Source: Glutinoglossum americanum
Lineage: Eukaryota > Ascomycota > Geoglossomycetes > Geoglossales > Geoglossaceae
DNA: 64,000 nt
NCBI GenBank assembly: GCA_020080175.1
Contig: JAGHQL010000046.1
Coordinates: 1 to 64,000 of the forward strand
Direction of reading: 5' to 3'
Shown here piece by piece: positions 21,017-30,904 of the stretch. The position numbers were made by a program, and so were the translations under genes. Each line of letters opens with the position of its first letter. Position 1 is the stretch's first letter. The notes beneath the pieces were generated by a model. It ran no database searches, was not told where the DNA came from, and worked only from the letters and a program-made list of their open reading frames with translations.

Positions 21017-21634
21017 TTAATCGTCTTCGTGAATTATAATCCCAGTCTCTTCACTTGTCTTTACGTCCATCCGGTCCTCATTTCCCGTCATGCCATCACC
21101 AATCTCGCCGACATCTGCCACTTGAGTATTCAACTTTTCAGGCACCCCGTTGTTAGAAGGCTCTCCATCTGGCCGGTCTGAATCAGCTCCACCCTTCGCC
21201 CTCATCTTCCGCGCCTTCTTCTTGTCCCTTTTTGCTTTGTTCTTGTTTGTCTTGGCCTCATCTTGTTTCCTCAGCTCCTCTCTCCGCCTCTCGAACTCCT
21301 CCCCATCTTTCTCCCGTTTCACTTCCTCATCCATCAGCCTTAATCGTTCATATTCCCGTCGCCGGCTTGCCTTGTAAACGTGGAACTCCCCAGAACCTGC
21401 ACCGGCACTCGAGCCTTGAACATTCGCGACGATCTCAGGTGGCGCTGCACTTGGCTTAGACTTGGCATCCTTTGTTGCGCTGGGGGGAATAGTGACCTCG
21501 CGTTCCGGGTGAGCGAAGAGGGCTTCAACCTGTGATGCTTGGGCCGAAGTCGGCGTTAGAGCACGACGCTTTGTTGGACGCTTGGATCGCGGGTCGCGAG
21601 ACGTCGGAATGGACTCAGGAATTGGTTCCGACAT
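21017..21634 (-). CDS. PRKRIP1: PRKRIP1-like (DUF1168) RNA-associated protein
   Basis: Single exon, 205 residues. The conserved core GSGEFHVYKASRRREYERLR with LMDEEVKREKDGEEFERRR is the DUF1168 signature, followed by the usual Lys/Arg/Glu helix (KTNKNKAKRDKKKARKMRAK). Human PRKRIP1 is a spliceosome C*-complex component whose long helix contacts RNA. In fungi the role is inferred to be in pre-mRNA splicing. N- and C-terminal regions are disordered, and the tail is acidic. The gene converges with CCT3 (265 bp between stops) and diverges from the Det1-like gene. Confidence 0.88.
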   Translation of the reverse strand: MSEPIPESIPTSRDPRSKRPTKRRALTPTSAQASQVEALFAHPEREVTIPPSATKDAKSKPSAAPPEIVANVQGSSAGAGSGEFHVYKASRRREYERLRLMDEEVKREKDGEEFERRREELRKQDEAKTNKNKAKRDKKKARKMRAKGGADSDRPDGEPSNNGVPEKLNTQVADVGEIGDGMTGNEDRMDVKTSEETGIIIHEDD

Positions 21635-21974
21635 CTTCCGTTGCTAAGGGCTGGTGGTGAGGCCAGATGGGAGCTCCAGGGTTTATATCTTCGGGAGAGG
21701 CAGCTTTATCTTGAGACTAGCTACGGGTGCCGGGATGTGCCATTTATGCTGAGTTTTACCATACACGTAGTAAGCGCCAGCAGGCGACGCCCAAACTTTA
21801 AAAACCCTACAACCCCTCGTTCGCCCCATTTCCATATCAAAGCAAGTCAACAAAGCTGCTGTAGAGGAAAGATTATAGACCGCCCTAGTTCTCTATCCAT
21901 AAACTGTTTGATTTAGATCTTGAGTGTTATCTGCAAAATATAAATCTCTCTAGCACTGACTCATAGAATTCACA
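21635..21974. promoter_or_regulatory. 340-bp bidirectional promoter region
   Basis: The start codons of the PRKRIP1-like gene (minus) and Det1-like gene (plus) are only 340 bp apart and point outward, so both promoters must lie here. No specific binding site is assigned. Confidence 0.5.
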
Positions 21975-23631
21975 ATGGGGAAACCAAGAGTAAGCAAGAC
22001 TGAGGTTCATAATAGGTCATTCACTCGGTTCTTTGGCTGATCATGTTGCACTGGTACGACTTTAGATGATCTTACTGATCCGTCATGCACAATCTGAAGG
22101 GAACAGTACGTCCTGGAGATTCGCCGGTGCCACTTGCCTGCAAGCTGAAGCACGTAAACTATAATAGGGATTTGCTGATGGTGATATCTTAATATAGAGA
22201 ACCGGGATATTCACCAAACAATCCCTGACCACCGTGTAAAGTTAACGTCTGAGGGATGGCGCCAGGTACCCACCATTTAGCCAATTCCCAATTATTCTAG
22301 TTCTATGCTAAGATCCGACCCAGGCGGAGGAAGCTGGCGTAAGACTTCGATCAATGCTGAGGCCCGATGACACTCTTCAGTTTTTCACCAGTCCCTATCA
22401 AAGGACTCGAGACACCACAGAAGGTAAGGCATCCTACCGAGACAACTCTTTCGACTGGGCAAACGCCAACCTTCACCCTCGCAGGCATCCTTAGTTCTTT
22501 GACTTCTAGAACCTCATCACCGCCTTCTCCGTTTTCGCGGGATCAAATCAAGGTTTATGAAGAACCACGCCTCCGAGAACAGGACTTCGGGAACTTCCAA
22601 CCATGCTCTGCGGAAATGGAAAGAATGTGGCACGAGAGAGCAGATTACGGTCATTTCTTTTACCGGATACCGAACGGTGAATCAGCAGCAGACGCCTATG
22701 ACCGGGTGAGTGGATTTAATGAGAGCCTGTGGCGGCAATTCGGAGATGATGACTTCCCGAGCGTTTGTGTGCTTGTCACTCATGGGCTCATGACGAGGAT
22801 ATTTCTGATGAAATGGTGCGTGTTCTCACATCGGCCTAGGCGTTGGGATCTAATTAGATACGGCTTGGCAGGTACCACTACACTGTTGAGTATTTTGAAG
22901 ACCTCCGGAATGTCAACCACTGCGAGTTTGTCGTAATGAATCTGGACAATGATAGCGGGAAATACATTTTGGAGAACAAATTACGGACTTGGTCAGAGCT
23001 AAAACAAGAGCGCGCCATTGCGGAAGGCAAAACTCTAGACAAAGCGGAACATTCTGCTACAAGGAAGAAATGGGGTGGCTGTCCCCATGGATGTGACCAT
23101 GCTAAATTTAAACCATCTTTCAGGAGAAGGAGAGAAAATACCGCTGAATTCGGTCAGAAAGATGCACTTGAAAAACCTGGACTCAACCACAAACAACCCG
23201 CAGGTAAGGGTGGCGAGAATACCTGCTTGATACGCCCACAATCGCCAGTGTTCTCAGATAATCTACATGGGCACCTTAGTGCGTCTAAGTTTGGCTCGAA
23301 GAAAGGCCAGGAGAACATGGCTCCACACCCTCACGGCATACATGCGTACATTGAACGGCCCGATTCTCCATATCGTCTATCTGTACTTCAAGTTGGTAGA
23401 GACTTTGGTGGATCTCGCTCCGGCGTCGCCAGCCGGGACGGAAGCTTTTCGTCCGGATCTGACCGTGAGGATGAGCACAACGGGGATGGAAAGGATTCTT
23501 TTGCAACGAGCCTTGACGTGGGGTTAGCGAATGCACTGGGGGATCGCCGGGACACGATTGCTGGAGATGTGAATGGGAATGTGGACGAAGCTGAGGCTAG
23601 AGACAAGAGTCTACAGGGTAGCGTCTACTAG
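21975..23631 (+). CDS. DET1: Histidine phosphatase (phosphoglycerate-mutase family), Det1-like
   Basis: Six exons: 21975-21989, 22066-22105, 22198-22265, 22324-22423, 22485-22815 and 22872-23631. The product is 437 residues. The first exon is 15 nt. The joined N-terminus reads MGKPRMILLIRHAQSEGNKN, with the catalytic RHAQ (His12). Other core elements are FFTSPYQRTRDTTEG, YEEPRLREQDFGNFQ and the second catalytic His in VLVTHGLMTRIFLMKW (His174). Yeast Det1 is an acid phosphatase linked to sterol transport between ER and plasma membrane. The core is about 230 residues here. The remaining 200 are a basic, then Ser/Asp/Gly-rich disordered tail with a Cys/His patch (WGGCPHGCDHAKFKPS) that might bind metal. 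Confidence 0.88.
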
Positions 23632-25654
23632 CTACTCTATCTAAATGGATATTCACCAAACGCGGAACTCACAAGAGAGCGGCGTTACTTTATTGCTAAC
23701 TTAGCATAAAGTCTAACAGACATCAAGATATTCAAGATCTTTCCGTTAAAGGCGTTAGAATAGTTTTTTTCCCTATCTCCTCACCGCTTTTGCCTCCGGA
23801 CTTCTTTTTTTGTGTTTTTTCGCAACTATACCTAGTCTCACCATAAAGAGACTCCTATCGACTTCTAGAATTGAGCTACATTTCCGAGATACGTAAGTTT
23901 CGGCCCCTGAAGGTTCTCGATTAAGCCACTAAAATACTTTCCGCGGACAGCCTCGCAAGGACGACCACGACATGCAGTACTGACCCGTGGACGAATCCCT
24001 TTGTGTTCATACTGGAGCCCTTGCACTGGCGCCAGCAATAGTAAGGATGCGCCCCACCTCATCTCATATGCTAGCTCCCTAGTCAAGGCGAAGAGCTACC
24101 AAGGCTATTTCTCCGCTACGGGCCAAAGTGAGTTTGACATTTCATTGCGGTGAATTTTGCACGTTGATGCCATACATTTTATTCATCACCCACTAGAAGT
24201 GAGGCCTAAATACGTCCTGTTTCTGATTGCCATATTTAGACACTGGCCACTAGAAGGCTGGTTTGGAGAATGTGCTCAATGAGGTCGCAGTTTCGAATGC
24301 CCTTCCAAACAGCCTAGCTAGCGGCCCCTCGGCTATAACGAAGCCCCGTTTTAGGGAGATATCGTGGGTTAGCCTTTTAAAGGGAGGGGAGAGGACTTGT
24401 TGCGGCTGCAATTACGGATGGCCGATCGGCCCCGGAGAAGAGAACAGGGGAAGAAAAAGGGGTGGGCAGGGTGCAGAAGAGAAGGCAGGCCTGTCGTGGA
24501 AGGTTCAAAAGGAACAAATCTCGGATGATTGGTGATACTAACAAGACGGGCTTCAACCCTCGAGCACCGAACACGCCTAACTAACGATTAAACGAGGCTA
24601 AGATCAGGGCCGGCGACAACGCCCTTACATTGACGGTCTTCCCCAATCTATGGGCATTTCCTTTTCTCATCTCATAGGCTTTTTTTACCCTTATTTTTCG
24701 GAGGATTAATGTACTTTCGCGCGAATGAAAGATTCTTTATTTAATCGAGACTCGGCTTCGAGATCGAGATGGCTATGCTTGGTCGTAATCAACCTTTTTT
24801 ATATGTAAAGATGAGGGAATACGAGGACATGACATGCCGGAGCCCCTGGGGTATCGCTAAGACTGGTAAGGGTATGTGGAAACCCCTAGGCCTTACAGGA
24901 CGAATCGGTACTACTAGGGAAGTAGTATCATCGGCTACTACAGTGAGATTCAGGGTTGCTAACCCTTTAACCTAACGCCTAGGCATCCTAGGGTTTAGAG
25001 CGGAGAAGATATCGGCTGCAAAAGCATGTATTTGTGGACCCTATAGCACAATAGCACTACCCGTAGGTGTGGTAGTATATGTACATACATTGCCCACCCA
25101 GCAACGCTCCGCAGAACTGGTCGTTGCAAATACACCCTGTACGCGACCCCCCCCCCCCCCGCACCTCCATTGCCTCCCCCTAGAGCCTTCTGGAGCTCGG
25201 AAAAAGCTCGGAAGCAAAGAACTCAGGACACAATGAAACAAGAGTTCTCTTACAAAGCAGAACGGCAAATGCAACGCTGCAAGGCTGAAGTCGATATATG
25301 AACAAGAAGTTTCGCTAAAGAGCTAATGCCAGGAACCAGAGCACATCAGACAGATATAAACGCCGGTACATACATACATACGCTCAGGTGCTAAGTGAGA
25401 ATACTGAAACATGAAAGAAAAAGAGACAGTGCCAGGGGCACCATATGGCTGGTCATTGAAAGCGGGAAAGAAGAGTCCGCTTTGACCGTTAACTAACAGC
25501 GTCATATGAATATCAGAAGGAGGGCCGGCCGATGCCGTGGCATTAGATACACCGGGATGTGTAGATTAACGTAGAAACAGAGCGCCCGGATGAAGAAAGC
25601 GCTCAAGGACATGATATCATCAAATCTATAGCCATCGCCGGCAATTGAAGAGGT
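23632..25654. other. Intergenic region between two 3' ends
   Basis: About 2 kb between the Det1-like gene and the Ras GEF, which converge. Short open frames (for example plus 24263-24535 and 24769-24975) have no domain. A C14 run (25147-25160) and a short TACA repeat (25369-25380) are present. A small inverted pair, TAACCCT/AGGGTTTA, surrounds 24960-24997. There are no long terminal repeats and no transposase. Confidence 0.45.
25147..25160. repeat. C14 homopolymer
   Basis: Fourteen consecutive C on the plus strand in a noncoding gap. Its length is likely to be unreliable in any assembly. Confidence 0.85.
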
Positions 25655-28600
25655 CTATTCCAGCTCCTTGCTCAAAGTTCGTATCTCGCCATCCGATAGT
25701 GCGGCGATCCAAAGACACCTCTCGCAGGCACCGTCGACAGCTTCGAAAGTATATTTTGAGCTAGCTTCTAAAAGTCGAAGCAAACTTTTAACAATCGCCG
25801 CGGTAGTTCGATGACGCTCAAAATTAACAAGGGGCTCTGTAGTTGGCGTGCTTGCAATCTGCGAGGGGCGTTGCGCGTTGTAAATCAAGTCGTGAGTGTA
25901 GATCCCAACAAAAGGGATGCAACCACCCTCGCCGACTGCTGTCTCCATCTCGACCCTTAGACTGTGAAAATTGCGCACAGGCTGCACTAGCGCTTCCATG
26001 TCTCGGAAGGTCTGCAGGTCTGGCCCTGGCACAAGCTCCCATGTCTTTCCTAGCCTCGCAATATCTATCCCTAGGAGCGCAATTGTGATCTGGTACATCG
26101 TCGCAAAGTTCTGATATCTCCTCGCGTGCGCCGCAATATGGATATACTTCACGATTGTGCGGGCCCGCTCCTGAATGTTCCGGGTCATAACGATTTCTGA
26201 CATTGTCCATTTGACCATCAGGTTGAACCGGGCGATCACGATTTCCACTCCCTTGGGCTCCTGTGTCTTAAGGAACTCGACCCAGTCACGCACCACTGGT
26301 GAGGTTTGTTTCCATTTGAGCTCAACAAGTTCCCTCCAGTCCACTTCCATAAGCGCATCTTTCTCAATAAGCGTAAATTGTCTCGCTAGGAGATCGGAAT
26401 CAAAGGCAAGTATGAATGGCAGGTGGACAGACTTTGCCGTGGCCCCACTGGTTCGACTTTGCTGAAATGTAGATTTATCCGACTTTTGACTATGACTAAC
26501 GCCCTGCGATGGCAAAGTAGGAGTTGGGTCTGGTGTGGGTGGCAGTTGGTTGTGTCCACAAAGGTCCGAAGTTGGTGTCATTGGAAATGCGTGCGCCATA
26601 GTTAAAGGAGGCGACGGTGGATGCCTGAGTGGATGGTAGGGTAACGACATTTCTGGGACGATCGCCTTTGATCCGGGGGGTGGAGAAACCGATGGATTCT
26701 GCTTCGGAGCCTCTTCACGCGAGATGACTTCAATCGAAAGCTCAGAAGAAAGGTCGCTCGCCTTATCGCTGTCATCAAAAAGGAAAGATTCGTGCGACGG
26801 CGAATTGACGGGGACCGCGGAGTCTCGATGCATCCTCACCATGCTTTCCGTTTTTTCGACGTACTCTATAGACGGATGAGAGGATGCAGGTTCGGTAGAA
26901 GGCATGAAAACGGTGCGATTGTTGCTGAATAAGGGTGCCGGCATAGAGATATCTGACCAGTCCCGAATAGCAATACCATCTTGCATAGAATCATCCACCA
27001 AACCTCGTTCCAAAAGTGGCATCGAAGAGTATGAATCATCGGACCCAACTGACCGGCTCTGAGGTCGCGCAGGATCTGGTTGTCCCTCGTCGGACCCGTC
27101 AACAGAACTGGCGGCAAGGGGCGTCCCCCCTCCTTCCAGGGGCGGCGGAGTCTCTGATATGGTATTATCCAAAACCTTCTTGTGTCGGTGCCGGCGCTTC
27201 TCCTCGCTTTCATTTCCGACGTCACGATTTCCGCTGTATGTAGTTGCTCCAAGGCTGAGGGTTCGGACGGTTCTAGAAAATGAATCCTCTGACTGGCGCT
27301 TCTCGTACCTGCCTTCCAGCTTCATCAATGCAGACTCGACACCATGATCATCGTCGTCATCTGGTATCTGGGCAAGTTTGGCAACCTCTGCTTCGAAAGA
27401 TGGTCTCATATTTGGTTGTGAGGAGTGAGTTTCAACAAGTGATGTGGTGTCTTTACTTCCCCCATCAGCTAAGGCACCCAGCGAGAATCTCTGTGGAGCC
27501 TGGTGAGAGTAATCACTAGTTGCCATACCCACTTGGACAGTTTGTGATGTCTGTAGAATGGAGCTGCTGACAGAGCCTGAGTACTCCGAAAGCGATCCAG
27601 CTGACCTAGGTCGAGGCAGCTGCTCCAAATCAGCGACATTACGAACAGCGCGGAGGTCGCCTCCTGGTCGCCTTCGAAGCATGCGTGCCGGCAGCGGGTC
27701 AAGGGGTTGGCTATAGGAACCGACTATTGAGCCTGACACAGTAGTGGCGTCAAAACTGTGGCTTGGAGAACGCCTACTCATCCCGCTTTGATAAGATGCA
27801 TATCTCCGAAGAGATCCTGACTTGCTTGACTTGAAGGATCTTCCACCGAAGCGAGCGGATGACCCTCCAAAAGCAGACGCCCCTGGAGAAGGTCCTGGTG
27901 CTCTTACAGGGCTATCAAATTGTTCTGAAGAAATAGGCGTACGTTCGAATGAGAACGAGCGACTTCTTCGCTGAGCAGGTGGGAAGCCCTTGCGTTGAGA
28001 CAGTAATGGCGCGACAGTGGGGGGTTCACGTTGCAATGACTGACTCGGCCTGGTTGACGCAGGTGTTTCATCGGCAGGATGAGGCACATATGTATCATTT
28101 GAAGTCTCCTGCGTACGCGGCTCCGGGGTCGTTGGGTGCGGTGTGGGTGGCCAGGTGTCATCAACAATTACGATCGATTTGCTCCCCATGGTCACAGTGC
28201 TTGGAATCGCATTTCTTATCAGGATTTCCTCCTCAGGTCGCTGTTCCAATTCATACGCGGATAGATGATCGCTTCCAGCAGCATCACCAATATTTTCCTC
28301 TCGTCCCTCATCGTTAGTTTCTCGCTGAACAGCTCTTTTGAAAGCCTCCACTACCCCAGCACCAAGCAGATCTATTCGTGCCATCGAACTCTGAGGGCCT
28401 GTGGTGCGCTCTCCTACCTTTCTAACATGATTCGGGGACTGAGGCCTTCCAGTTTCTGAACCACGGAGTTTGGGAGAAGGAAACAGAGGAAGATTTGTAC
28501 CTGCCATCGAATTTCCATGCAGGTGGTTGTGTCTAGCGCTTAATGCCCTCCGAACACTACCAAAGAACTTCTTCACGCCCGGATTTGAACCAGCTGTTGT

Positions 28601-30904
28601 CCCACGCTGGCTCCCCGTGTTCATGCGGAAGCCGGCTCCAGATGCCTGAGGTAACCCCGGACGTTCGCCACCGACAGGCGTACCAGGAACATCAATCTCA
28701 ACAACAGCTTGAGTTGGCGGAAATAAGTTCCCCCGCACCAGACTGCCAGCATAAGGGAAAGCCATGAGTAGCTGTGTGCTCTGGAAAATAGCTTTCGGCA
28801 AAGGCAAGGGCGCGCGGTCGTCCCTCAGGGCGTCGGAGAAGCTTCCACTACGCTTGTGTGAATGGCTTGGCCGCTTCATGGCTGTGGGCGGCGATGAATG
28901 TAAGTGTGAAGAGGTTGGCATTATTGGAGAAATGTTTACGGGGTGAGCAGCGAGTGGCTTCACCCTACCAGGCTCTGCTTGCTTACGGGTCCTCGTAGGA
29001 ATCGAACAGCTTTGAGCTTGAACACTGCTCTCACTGACCTGCCGACGTGTCATCGTTCTAGGATCATTGTGGCTTATACCTGCTTCCGTGATTCGTTTTG
29101 TAGGCCCAGCATTTTCTGTCCTACCTCCAACAACATCTTGAACAAAAGTTCCAGTTGTGCCCCTTAAATTTCCCTGCTCCACAACAGCCGCGATCTGCGG
29201 TGGTTCAGAGACATTCCCAGTATAGTCGATGTGGTTCGCAAAGGTCACTTGCTGCTCCCCACGACTCCCCACAGGCCCGCCAGGATAGATTTTTTCGTCA
29301 GCACTGCCGTTGGCAACAGAGCTAGGTCCATCCCAATACAATGCACAAGTCCGTTGCCAACATTTCTTTGCCTCTCCAATAATTCTCGCATCACTTCCAC
29401 CGCCGCTCGGCCTCTGTTTGATTTCGTCGTAGAGAAGATTGGTCATATCACAGAACTTGGCCCGCAACTCGTAGTCAGGAAGGAAGTCATCGACAAAGTA
29501 ATTCAATATCCAATGCCGAATAGCGACGAATGTTCGAACTCGAACAACCTTCCCGACTTCATCATCTCGATCTACAGCCCACTGCAGGCGCGCCACCATA
29601 TACTCCACGAGTTCAGAGGGAGGGAGGAACAGACGGTAAGTCAGGAAGAAATCAGAGAGCAGCTCATAATCGAGAAAGCTTGGGGAAGTAATCTGCGCAA
29701 TTATCCGTGGTGGCGTTGCAGCTACGATTTCTCCTGTCGTGGGCGAGTATTTAACCAATGAGGGATGATCTGACTGCGGAGGGAACGTTAGAGCATCGTA
29801 AATCGAAGGACCTATTGGAGTGCGTAATCTGAAATTCGGAGAGGGCCGATTTGACGTAATGTCACCAGAGATAGGGGAGTGCGATCGTGAGAGTGGGGGT
29901 TGTTGCATATTCTCCGGAGGAGCCGGGAATAACTTATCAATATCCGCTTGCGACAGATATGAAGATCTAAGGTCGCCATTCGCGGAAGCCCGCGTGAAGT
30001 TGGAATTGCGCAAGAATGCAGTCCCACGAGGGCTAAACCTAGGTGATCCTAATCTGTAGTGCGGAATCTGTACCTCCAAGGTCGGTAAGGGGATCTGATC
30101 TGCCGTCTTCGGGCGTCTTTGCTCTGGCCGATCAATCACAATTCTATAGGTTCCAACATCGGACGTCTGCATTACGGGCTGCTCGTGGACGGTAGAGAAA
30201 GAATGAGCACGTTGGTGTTTGGCACGCAGAATCGGCGGAGACCCATTTTGGACAGTGCCGTGGCTCGAGCGTCGGGGACGACGATTTGGAGTCCAAGGTG
30301 AGCCATTCCCAGTTGCCAGGCTACTACGCAGTGCATCGCCAACGCTCTGACTGTCATACCCGTCTATACTAGCACTCCGTGGAGGTGTAACAGGTGGAAA
30401 TACAAATGGCGGAAGCTGATGCGATCTTTGATAAGGTGGTCGTATTACAGGCCTAGCAAAAACATACTCAGCACAAACACAACAAAGCCCTAAAGTTTTT
30501 CCAATACTGTGTAGCGAAGCCACATACCTCAAATAAATCATCCCATTGTTCCCTACATTGCCGACAGTAAATTGCCTTCCTTCCCTGCCGCCAGAACTTC
30601 CATCTTGTGCGACTGGTTTATGAGTTAACTCCTCAAGACTGCCGGGGCTCCGCGAAGCATTCTGTCGTTCTCTCCGTTTCTCGGGGCTCGGGCGCAGCTT
30701 CGGGGATTTTCGTTTTGCACTCGTCTTTCTTGCATTTGGGGCAAGCTTTATCCCGCCTCCCAGCTCCCCTCCTAACCCCTGGACCGGCGCTGTAGCCTTC
30801 GAGACTTTACCAGAAGTTTTTCGCAAACCACGCCGGTAGGTCGGCGAGGAGCCCGCCGAGGGTGCACCCGCTATAACATCTTCTTCCATAGTAACAAACA
30901 CCAT
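25655..30904 (-). CDS. LTE1: Ras-type guanine nucleotide exchange factor, Lte1-like
   Basis: Exons 30904-30528 and 30452-25655. A 75-nt intron (30453-30527, donor GTATGT, acceptor TGCTAG) has no stop and is a multiple of three, so the unspliced frame is also open: 1724 residues spliced, 1749 unspliced. Splicing gives IYLRPVIRPPYQRS. A RasGEF N-terminal domain lies at about 360-485 (PPRIIAQITSPSFLDYELLS, FFLTYRLFLPPSELVEYM, IRHWILNYFVDDF). The CDC25-type catalytic domain fills the last 270 residues (LLARQFTLIEKDALMEVDWR, then RFNLMVKWTMSEIV, HARRYQNFATMYQI, VGIYTHDLI). Between them are about 950 disordered residues rich in Ser/Pro. This layout fits Lte1, which in yeast promotes mitotic exit and polarity at the bud cortex. 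Met at 30889 is an alternative start. Confidence 0.85.
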   Translation of the reverse strand: MVFVTMEEDVIAGAPSAGSSPTYRRGLRKTSGKVSKATAPVQGLGGELGGGIKLAPNARKTSAKRKSPKLRPSPEKRRERQNASRSPGSLEELTHKPVAQDGSSGGREGRQFTVGNVGNNGMIYLRYVASLHSIGKTLGLCCVCAEYVFARPVIRPPYQRSHQLPPFVFPPVTPPRSASIDGYDSQSVGDALRSSLATGNGSPWTPNRRPRRSSHGTVQNGSPPILRAKHQRAHSFSTVHEQPVMQTSDVGTYRIVIDRPEQRRPKTADQIPLPTLEVQIPHYRLGSPRFSPRGTAFLRNSNFTRASANGDLRSSYLSQADIDKLFPAPPENMQQPPLSRSHSPISGDITSNRPSPNFRLRTPIGPSIYDALTFPPQSDHPSLVKYSPTTGEIVAATPPRIIAQITSPSFLDYELLSDFFLTYRLFLPPSELVEYMVARLQWAVDRDDEVGKVVRVRTFVAIRHWILNYFVDDFLPDYELRAKFCDMTNLLYDEIKQRPSGGGSDARIIGEAKKCWQRTCALYWDGPSSVANGSADEKIYPGGPVGSRGEQQVTFANHIDYTGNVSEPPQIAAVVEQGNLRGTTGTFVQDVVGGRTENAGPTKRITEAGISHNDPRTMTRRQVSESSVQAQSCSIPTRTRKQAEPGRVKPLAAHPVNISPIMPTSSHLHSSPPTAMKRPSHSHKRSGSFSDALRDDRAPLPLPKAIFQSTQLLMAFPYAGSLVRGNLFPPTQAVVEIDVPGTPVGGERPGLPQASGAGFRMNTGSQRGTTAGSNPGVKKFFGSVRRALSARHNHLHGNSMAGTNLPLFPSPKLRGSETGRPQSPNHVRKVGERTTGPQSSMARIDLLGAGVVEAFKRAVQRETNDEGREENIGDAAGSDHLSAYELEQRPEEEILIRNAIPSTVTMGSKSIVIVDDTWPPTPHPTTPEPRTQETSNDTYVPHPADETPASTRPSQSLQREPPTVAPLLSQRKGFPPAQRRSRSFSFERTPISSEQFDSPVRAPGPSPGASAFGGSSARFGGRSFKSSKSGSLRRYASYQSGMSRRSPSHSFDATTVSGSIVGSYSQPLDPLPARMLRRRPGGDLRAVRNVADLEQLPRPRSAGSLSEYSGSVSSSILQTSQTVQVGMATSDYSHQAPQRFSLGALADGGSKDTTSLVETHSSQPNMRPSFEAEVAKLAQIPDDDDDHGVESALMKLEGRYEKRQSEDSFSRTVRTLSLGATTYSGNRDVGNESEEKRRHRHKKVLDNTISETPPPLEGGGTPLAASSVDGSDEGQPDPARPQSRSVGSDDSYSSMPLLERGLVDDSMQDGIAIRDWSDISMPAPLFSNNRTVFMPSTEPASSHPSIEYVEKTESMVRMHRDSAVPVNSPSHESFLFDDSDKASDLSSELSIEVISREEAPKQNPSVSPPPGSKAIVPEMSLPYHPLRHPPSPPLTMAHAFPMTPTSDLCGHNQLPPTPDPTPTLPSQGVSHSQKSDKSTFQQSRTSGATAKSVHLPFILAFDSDLLARQFTLIEKDALMEVDWRELVELKWKQTSPVVRDWVEFLKTQEPKGVEIVIARFNLMVKWTMSEIVMTRNIQERARTIVKYIHIAAHARRYQNFATMYQITIALLGIDIARLGKTWELVPGPDLQTFRDMEALVQPVRNFHSLRVEMETAVGEGGCIPFVGIYTHDLIYNAQRPSQIASTPTTEPLVNFERHRTTAAIVKSLLRLLEASSKYTFEAVDGACERCLWIAALSDGEIRTLSKELE

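Noticed and set aside
24960-24997. TAACCCT/AGGGTTTA pair as an interstitial telomere repeat
   Set aside because: Only one short match on each side; no tandem CCCTAA array.
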